In this document: positions 57,683-64,000 of the stretch, in pieces
How the letters are laid out: the number at the start of each line of letters is the position of its first letter
Numbering within the stretch: position 1 is the first letter of the stretch
Origin: Seiridium cupressi
Lineage: Eukaryota > Ascomycota > Sordariomycetes > Amphisphaeriales > Sporocadaceae
Reading direction: 5' to 3'
Assembly: GCA_036674765.1 (NCBI GenBank)
Contig: JARVKI010000028.1
Location: 124,001-188,000, forward strand
Length of the DNA: 64,000 nt
The notes under the pieces: model-generated
Seen by the model: the letters and a program-made list of their open reading frames with translations, nothing else
Database searches by the model: none
Told to the model about the DNA's origin: nothing
Made by a program: the position numbers and the translations under genes

Positions 57683-59998
57683 TCAATCGTCACCACCATC
57701 TCCACCAGAGTAGGACACCTCATCTCCTGCGTGTAGCGTCTGCAGGAGTGCCCAACCGCCGAACGGTTCTGGAATCGATGCCTTGATGACCTTCACATCG
57801 TGAGTTTTGATGTAGAAGAGGTCCCTCTTCTTTTCATCTGTCCATCCTTTGATTTCATTCGTTGGGGTCCAAGTGCAAGGTCTGTTGTAGATCTTGTCAC
57901 ACAAGTTGCAACGCCCCTCTCCTGTCGCTTCACATTTCTTCCCACTCCCTCCCATTCGCTGAATCGCAAGGACCATACAAGCATCACAGCAAGATCGCAA
58001 AGCACCGCTCCAAGTCAAGAAATCTTCGCAGCTGGGACGTTCTTTGGGCCCAAGTAAAAGATCGGGATAGACGTTCTGGAGATATACTCCGTTGGTCAGC
58101 CACGAGGCTCTCGCAGGTGGCTCCTTGTAAACTATCTGGGTGGCCACTTTGTTCCAGGTCAGTTTTTGATCAAGATGGGAATAGTTTGCTTCGAACATTG
58201 ATCTGAAACTATATCCTCGAACAGGGAAACCGTCATTTGTTGTGCTCCATTGGATCTGCTTCAAGAGCTGAATGATCTTCATTGCTTTGATGAATGGCCG
58301 AGCTTGGTGAATTCCGTTTGTCGGTTTCCCGGTTGATCTGATGCAATACAAGCTTGCGGACTCCCACTTGTTTGTCTCGGGCTGGCACACTTCCAGTCTA
58401 ATCGCCACGCTTGATGCGTCTGCAAAGTTCTCGTATAGACCTATGGTCGGGAGGCTCACCCACGGATCTGGATGCCGAGAACCATCGGCAGTGATCTCAA
58501 CGACCAGGTACATCATGTGGCCACGCTTGTACTGCAATTGCTCTAGAGTCTCCGGGGCCATGGTAACAGCCAAATGCCTGGCGAGGTAAATTGAGGCCTT
58601 TGCGGGTCGCCCATCCTTGGCCACCACGATCTTGGGAAAGGTGCATGCTGTTTTGAATACGAGCATCCTTGGACGTCCTGGAGCTGGGGGGATATTGAAC
58701 TTCGTGTAAACCTTACCGCCAAGGCTCTCGTGAAAAAGAGGAGCGAGCACATTGCAACCTTTGAGGTAGAGGTTGGAGAAACCTGTTCTGGCTATAACCT
58801 GCTTGCGTAGGTCTCCCACATATCTGGCTCGCCCGCTCTCACCTTCCCAGTTCATAGAGGGGTCGCTGGTCATGTGCCATGAAGCTATAGTCCCGAACAT
58901 GGCTACGATCGTCTCCTCTGCCATCGCCTTACGGTGCTCATCGAACCCGGACAAGTCCATAATTGGCAACATGATTCGATCAGAGGTATGATATCGTCTT
59001 GCCACATGGTAATGGTAAGACGTAGATGACTCAGTGAAGTCGTTGTGCGATGCATACCTCTCAGGGGGGTCGATAGTGATGCCACCGTATCCGGCATCTC
59101 GCGTGGGCTTGGTCTCGCCATCATGCCGATGATATATCCTGAGATAGGCTATATCGCGCCGCTCATAGTTTTCGTCCACACATGGAAGCTGCAATAGGTC
59201 TTTGATAGAGAAGTTATCCTTGCAGAGCACCTCCTTTACGGCAGGCATAATGGCTAATTCCACCTAGTCAACATATGCTTCGTAGGCGACCCACTATGTG
59301 GGTGAGTGAGACTTACCATCAATAACAGCATCTAGATTTGTGGCGAAGTATGCATTGTCAAACAAGTACTGAGCTCTGTTTTCGCTGAGAAGGAGCTCAC
59401 TGACAAGTCTACCGAGGTCGCGTCTTGCAGTTGTCCAGAAAGTGCGGATAAATGCTTCCAGTCTGGTATTTCCCTTCTGAACGGCGACGTGGGCCACCTG
59501 CAATCGATGGTCGTTTGTGACTGATAGACCCTTCAGCTTGCCAACCCGAAGATGATGCGCGGGGACGACGAAGTCGACCGCTTGGGCGTTACGCTGAAAT
59601 TGACAATGAGAAAATGTTCCAGTCGAGTCTGTCCCAAAAGCCCAACCCTCTTCACCCTCTTCAAGTTTAATTTTCCCATCAATGAGAAGATCTTGTGGGA
59701 AGGAAGGGAACCAGGCGGGGATACTTGGATCATCTGGCATATATGCATGCGCTGATGCCAAGATAACAGCATGTTGGCGAGCCATCGTGCGTCGCCTACA
59801 GAGTCGATCAAGAAGACAGTAGTGGAAATAAAACGCGTGAGAAGATGCTGAATCGTTACTATCATCGACTTGAGTCCGAAAACTTGTGAGCTGGGTGAGA
59901 TCGGCGATAGGTGAGTAATGTCTGGGGATGGGTTTGCCGGGAGATAGTCGATGTTTAATGAAAAATGCTCTAGGACTAGAGTCTCTACGCGCCCGCAT
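57683..59998 (-). CDS. Large protein with GIY-YIG-like segment and cysteine cluster (unknown function)
   Basis: A 750-residue protein I do not recognise by name. Model: complement(join(57683..59253,59317..59998)). The 63-bp intron needs the acceptor GGAATTAG; the nearer ACTAG acceptor would shift frame. Residues 1-227 form a domain without known motif. Residues 263-297 read AYLRIYH, then GYGGITIDPPERYASH, with the spacing of a GIY-YIG nuclease (Tyr283-Gly-Gly, Arg293, His297). A His/Tyr-rich stretch (SYHYHVARRYHT) follows. Near the C-terminus six cysteines are arranged CDAC (650-653), C668, CNLC (676-679) and C687 (CTWT), likely zinc-binding. I infer a DNA- or RNA-acting protein; catalysis is not shown, and the classic GIY triplet is altered to RIY. 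Orphan-type gene, possibly horizontally or mobile-element derived. Confidence 0.65.
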
Positions 59999-60838
59999 GG
60001 GATTTTGGGAAAGAGCTCCCACAGCTCTACATTAGTCTACCTTGGTCGCATGCAAGGACGTGAAAGTTGGCATCGTACCTGCCCATAACCATATGCGTCA
60101 CAGACAGGGGCGCAGGCAAGTTATATCGCTCGATGTTGGCTCAGCACACCCCAAGCGATAGCTTCTATAACTTTGTTGTATAGAGGATGTCGCAGATGAC
60201 TAGATTTCTCGATATTCTTGTTGTTTTGCTTCTTGCAACCAAGGGTCGGGTTTCTTGATGTGAGTAGACATCTCAATGCGTCGGGAAGGTACGTTTGCGT
60301 CCGATAAGCACACTCAAAATCTGCGATATGCAGGAGGAACGTACTTTCCTGATTCACAAGTTCTCTCGCACGCGGGTTGCTATCGACTGGGCATCCATCA
60401 AACTCCTTCAGACCTCAGTCCACAATTACCTTCCACGTCAAGTCTTGAAACACTCTGATACCTCTGTGGGTAACCCACCATTATACCTCAACTGTACTTT
60501 TATTCTGTTCCAGAAACTCAAGCTCCTCCTGGTTGTCATGGAGGAGGAATACTGTGTCGTGGTAGCCACGAAAATTGGCATCACCAATTTCCAATTTGTT
60601 CCCTCCACATACAAATGGCATATCTCCGTGGAATGGCCGACTCGTCGAGGGGGCTTTGACTTCACCCTGCCAGGAGAGCCTGGAGGACAAGGTACAAATC
60701 GAACAGCCAGCCCAAAGCGAAGGTAAGCTCAACTCCACGGTGTTCTGTGCTTCGTGGGCGCCCTACGTGTGCCGATTCACTTATAAACATATGGCTACTC
60801 ATGATATTACACTTTCACTAATTGGAATAGCACTCATC
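59999..60838. promoter_or_regulatory. Divergent region GIY-YIG-like / C2H2 gene
   Basis: This 840-bp spacer contains a 143-codon open frame (60295-60726, +) and an overlapping 85-codon frame on the - strand, neither with a recognisable motif. It may hide a 5' exon of the C2H2 gene or simply the two promoters. Confidence 0.4.
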
Positions 60839-61635
60839 ATGGCAAGCTGGAACGAGCGAGCCCAGATTCTTTCCAAGCAGCGAACACACTTGTCTATAGT
60901 GAACCTTTACAAGGCATATCCTACTGTAACTCTGGACCTCAACAACGATACGATCCACAATACATGTCAGATCTGTCAGAAGACATTTGCATGTTTCAGA
61001 GCTTTGAAACAACATCTAGGCACTAAGTCTAGTTCCCACAAAGTGAGGTAGCACAGCGTTCCAGAGCGGATAGTAACTAACTATATATGCATCAGGCACT
61101 TAGGAGGGCACTTGGTAGGGCACCAACGCAGAGCACTATAACCTCTTCGTTGACCGGGCAATCAAAGATAGTCTTAGCGTCCGACAGCCGCAGTCTTCAG
61201 GACCAGAAATCGGTGTCGGGGACCTCTTCTGCTGCTAGGTCGCCCACGACAAACCCCCAGGCAGACAATCCCTTCATCAAGCATGCCAATTGTGCCAAAT
61301 CCTCGACGCCAGGAATAATACTCGATACTCGTCAAGGTGTGGTGCAATCGGGTGCAGTGCCCGTGACAAAGAGCAGAAGTCACCCCAGGACAATCCCAGA
61401 GGTAGAGATGGATGCCAATGGCAAGACCTGGGTCCAGACCAAGTTGTCCTTCAATCCAGTTAAACCTTCTGCACATTCTTTGGAGAACAACAAGCGTCCC
61501 TCGGAGACTACGATAGAGCCTAGTAAAAGCAGCACAGGAGTGCTGCGTGGTTCACCTACGAAGCGACGCAAGCCGTCAACAGCAAGAAAGAGCTGGCGTG
61601 GAAGCTGTATCGTGGCAGACTCTGAGTCGGAGTGA
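60839..61635 (+). CDS. Orphan C2H2 zinc-finger protein
   Basis: A predicted 247-residue protein, join(60839..61042,61096..61635), with a 53-bp intron containing TAACTAAC and ending CAG. The single finger has Cys43, Cys46, His59 and His67 (CQICQKTFACFRALKQHL, then GTKSSSH), with the wide His-His spacing common in fungal C2H2 proteins. The rest is Ser/Thr/Lys-rich and probably disordered, with a short conserved-looking TWVQTKLSFNPVKP segment and an acidic end (ADSESE). The chosen ATG is the last before the finger; a longer start at 60575 in the same frame is possible. I do not recognise the family. A basic RRKPSTARK stretch could be a nuclear signal. Confidence 0.55.
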
Positions 61636-62498
61636 TATGGGCATTTGAGTGGGATGGGTATGGGTACGTTCGGAACTTATGGGGATAATCGGTTTTAAAT
61701 GGGGAGAGACTTGCTCATCTAGTCAGCTATCATATCGGTGTACATTTCTCAGCTAGGCGTTTGCAGAGAATTCTAGGTAAAAAAGTTAACCATTCTCACG
61801 ACAATCAAGACAACATAGATAAGCGTCCTAGTTTGAAGAGTTCGAAAACATTTTTCGTGTAGTACAAGACCAAGCTATGGATTTGAGCTGTATAGTTGGG
61901 AAAGCTTCGCTATAATGAAACGTAAAATTCAATTAAACCCAATAGCTCTCGCTTTCACAGAATTAAACAAAGACCCCAACCCCCCGGTGAGGATGGATGC
62001 TACGTGGGTAACCTACGATAGCAATACGTGGAATCGTCAATCCGGGAGGGTTAACACGAATTGGCGGCCCTAGAGTCCAACCAAGTGTAATGAAGGAGAC
62101 TAATGATGCAGTAGTGATCCATTCCAGAAGGGACAATTGTGGAATGAACATTGGCAGGGCAAAACGCCGAGGATTTAGAATGCATTACATTTAAATTTGT
62201 GCATATGTGACCTGGCCTTGAGTGAGGCTGTAAGCGGTAGCATGAAACAAAGGCCTGGATGTTCCAGGGCCTCAGGGCTCCAGTAGCCACTCGACGTCAC
62301 TTTTGGGGCGCAGTGAACTCCTCCTGGCCTGGACCTACACTCAACAAGACCAGCTCCTACAGAACAAGAAAACCCCGAAATATAATATTTCTCTCACTAA
62401 ACATATCGTTGAAGACACATTAACTTCATTCCCTCGATTTCAGTGTTCCTCGCAACAGGGACGAGCATTAATTACTTCTGTTTCGATAAATCACGAAA
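61636..62498. other. Intergenic region C2H2 - gelsolin gene
   Basis: An 863-bp tandem spacer, AT-leaning, with no supported gene. The last 150 bp probably hold the promoter and 5' UTR of the gelsolin-like gene. Confidence 0.45.
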
Positions 62499-64000
62499 AT
62501 GGCCCCGCACGATGGCTTAGTTCACCAGAAAGAGTACGACTGGCGGGACAGCAACGTCGAGCTCATTGGCTCTGATATTGACCATCAAGTCAAGTACAAT
62601 TCTGCCGCTACGGAACCGGCTTGGAATGAAGGGCAGGTCGGACAAGCTGCTGGGTTGCGTGTATGGCGAATTGAGGACTTTCAGGTCATCCCGTGGCCGA
62701 AAGAGAAGTACGGCCAATTTCACGAAGGGGACAGCTACATCGTCTTGCATTCTTACAAAATTGGCAACAAGGACGGCGAAGAGAAACTAGGCCATGATGT
62801 CTTCTTCTGGCTTGGAAGTAAGACCTCGCAGGATGAGGCAGGTACTGCTGCTGTAAGTGATATCTGTGACTGCCAAACACTTTTGAAACCCCGCAACCAA
62901 GTGAACTCGATTGATGTTGAGGCTATTTCGAAGTTTGTGCTCGACCGATTTTATTGACCGCTGGATGCTAACCGCCAACGATTAGTACAAGACAGTCGAG
63001 CTCGACGAGTTCTTGCACGGCGTAGCGACCCAGCATCGTGAACTGCAGCATGAGCCATCCGATGACTTTGTGTCACTATTTCCACGCATCTCTATTCTCT
63101 CAGGCGGAGTTCGTTCCGGCTTCACTCACGTGGAGAACGACGAGCAGCCAAAGGAGACCTTGTTGTTGCTTAGAATCTTCAAGCATCCCTCTGCCAAACG
63201 CGCAGACTCGATCATGGTCCATGAAGTGGAACCCACATGGCAGAGCCTGGACGAGAACGATGTCTTCATTTTGGAGAAGAACGAAAAGATCTGGGTGTGG
63301 CAGGGCAAGAATTGTAGTCCCATGGAAAAGGCAGTGAGTGAACCCCCATTTTCATTTCTGCTCCGATATTTGGGACAGTGCATGTTCCGGGGTATTATAA
63401 GTTGGCTGGATAGGAACACAGAACCACATGTGGACCACCATCAAATTGATGCAAACGCGCCGGGGAATCATCGATGATCAAAATGAGCAGCTAACTTCTT
63501 TTGTAAATAGAAAGCCGCCCAGGTGGTGCACGATATGACGATCGCCAAACATGTCGACGTTGAAGTCGTGTCTCAATCGGAATCAAGGTCTCGCGCCATT
63601 GTTGCTCTACTTGGCGGCGAAGATGCCGACCTGACGAGCCTGAAGGCTCAACGGCCTATCTCATCAGCGAGGAAGGCAGAGCATCACAGACCACGTCGTC
63701 TCTTCAGGCTTTCTGATGCATCCGGACAGTTGTCATTTGACATTGTCAAGGATGGCGAGCCCACCAAGAAATCAGATCTTGATAGTAATGATGTGTTCAT
63801 CTTAGATACAGGATCCGATATTTGGGTTTGGCAGGGGTCTGATGCCAGCAAGGCAGAGAAGGCCATGTGGATTAAAGTGGCACAGCAGTACATTCGCCGA
63901 TTTGCCGATTCTGGTGATGGTGTTGAAGCACAGGCTGCTCCTGTATCCAAGGTAGTCGAGGGCTATGAGAGCCCGGCCTTCCTCAGAGCTCTTGAGGTGT
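62499..64000 (+). CDS. Gelsolin-repeat actin-binding protein (fragmin-like; partial, 3' end outside window)
   Basis: Visible exons are 62499..62852, 62986..63333 and 63511..>64000, all joined in phase. At least three gelsolin repeats can be seen. Repeat 1 (from about residue 46) reads AGLRVWRIEDFQVIPWPKEK, then YGQFHEGDSYIVLHSY and HDVFFWLGSKTSQDEAGTAA. Repeat 2 reads LLLLRIFKHPS, then SLDENDVFILEKNEKIWVWQ and GKNCSPMEKA. Repeat 3 reads RRLFRLSDASGQLSFDIV, then SDLDSNDVFILDTGSDIWVW and QGSDASKAEKAMW. Gelsolin/severin/fragmin proteins sever and cap actin filaments under calcium or phosphoinositide control; filamentous fungi keep a short three-repeat form. The acidic DS..DVF residues suggest type II calcium sites. 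The introns fall in equivalent places at the end of repeats 1 and 2. Confidence 0.9.

Noticed and set aside
59254..59316. Two separate genes instead of one GIY-YIG-like gene
   Set aside because: A GTAAGT donor and an AATTAG acceptor 63 bp apart join both frames exactly, so one gene is simpler; the nearer ACTAG acceptor leads to a stop.

Overview
This window is nuclear chromosomal DNA from a filamentous ascomycete (Pezizomycotina), most likely a sordariomycete. The genes carry short introns (about 48-100 bp) with GT..AG ends and CTAAC/CTGAC-like branch sites. The protein set is typical of moulds: a single FKS1 glucan synthase, a nuclear complex I subunit, the DASH subunit Dam1, Ytp1 and fragmin-like gelsolin. 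Intergenic DNA holds AT-rich, ORF-free islands that look like repeat-induced point mutation (RIP) scars. I cannot name the species from sequence alone. Gene models below were built by hand from splice signals, reading phase and remembered protein families; no alignment was run.

Layout. 1-10 kb: the 5' part of LCB1 (serine palmitoyltransferase, - strand, running off the left edge), a membrane-anchored SprT-like metallopeptidase (+), and the 1914-residue FKS1 beta-1,3-glucan synthase (-). 10-15 kb: about 5 kb without a recognisable gene upstream of FKS1. 15-23 kb: a GCNA/SprT-like nuclear protease, a HIT-family nucleotide hydrolase, a CRAL-TRIO (Sec14/Csr1-like) protein with a mitochondrial-looking N-terminus, DAM1 and BUD20. 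23-25 kb: intergenic, with a regular 17-bp minisatellite and an AT-rich island. 25-41 kb: dense housekeeping block with mitochondrial aconitase (nine exons, one of 8 nt), rhomboid RBD2, GPI transamidase GAA1, proteasome RPN9, complex I NDUFA9-type subunit (with a 14-nt exon), SAGA deubiquitinase UBP8, and a LACTB2-like metallo-beta-lactamase-fold protein. 41-48 kb: a gene-poor stretch, YTP1, an intron-containing tRNA-Ser(UGA), and a short RSA3-like gene. 48-56 kb: an 8.3-kb gene desert holding a degenerate GC-rich minisatellite, a hairpin-forming inverted repeat (MITE-like) and a possible decayed ABC-transporter relic. 56-64 kb: MOG1, a 750-residue unknown with a GIY-YIG-like segment and a cysteine cluster, an orphan C2H2 protein, and the 5' part of a gelsolin-repeat protein running off the right edge.

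The genes do not form a pathway cluster; they are unrelated housekeeping functions (sphingolipid and cell-wall synthesis, mitosis, TCA cycle, respiration, protein turnover, GPI anchoring, chromatin). Several convergent and divergent pairs lie close together, notably the RPN9/NDUFA9 divergent pair and the HIT/CSR1 convergent pair. I see no biosynthetic cluster, defence island or intact transposon. The most unusual items are the natural Tyr at the first position of FKS1 hot spot 1, two separate SprT-type proteases in one window, the GIY-YIG/Cys-cluster protein, and the micro-exons.
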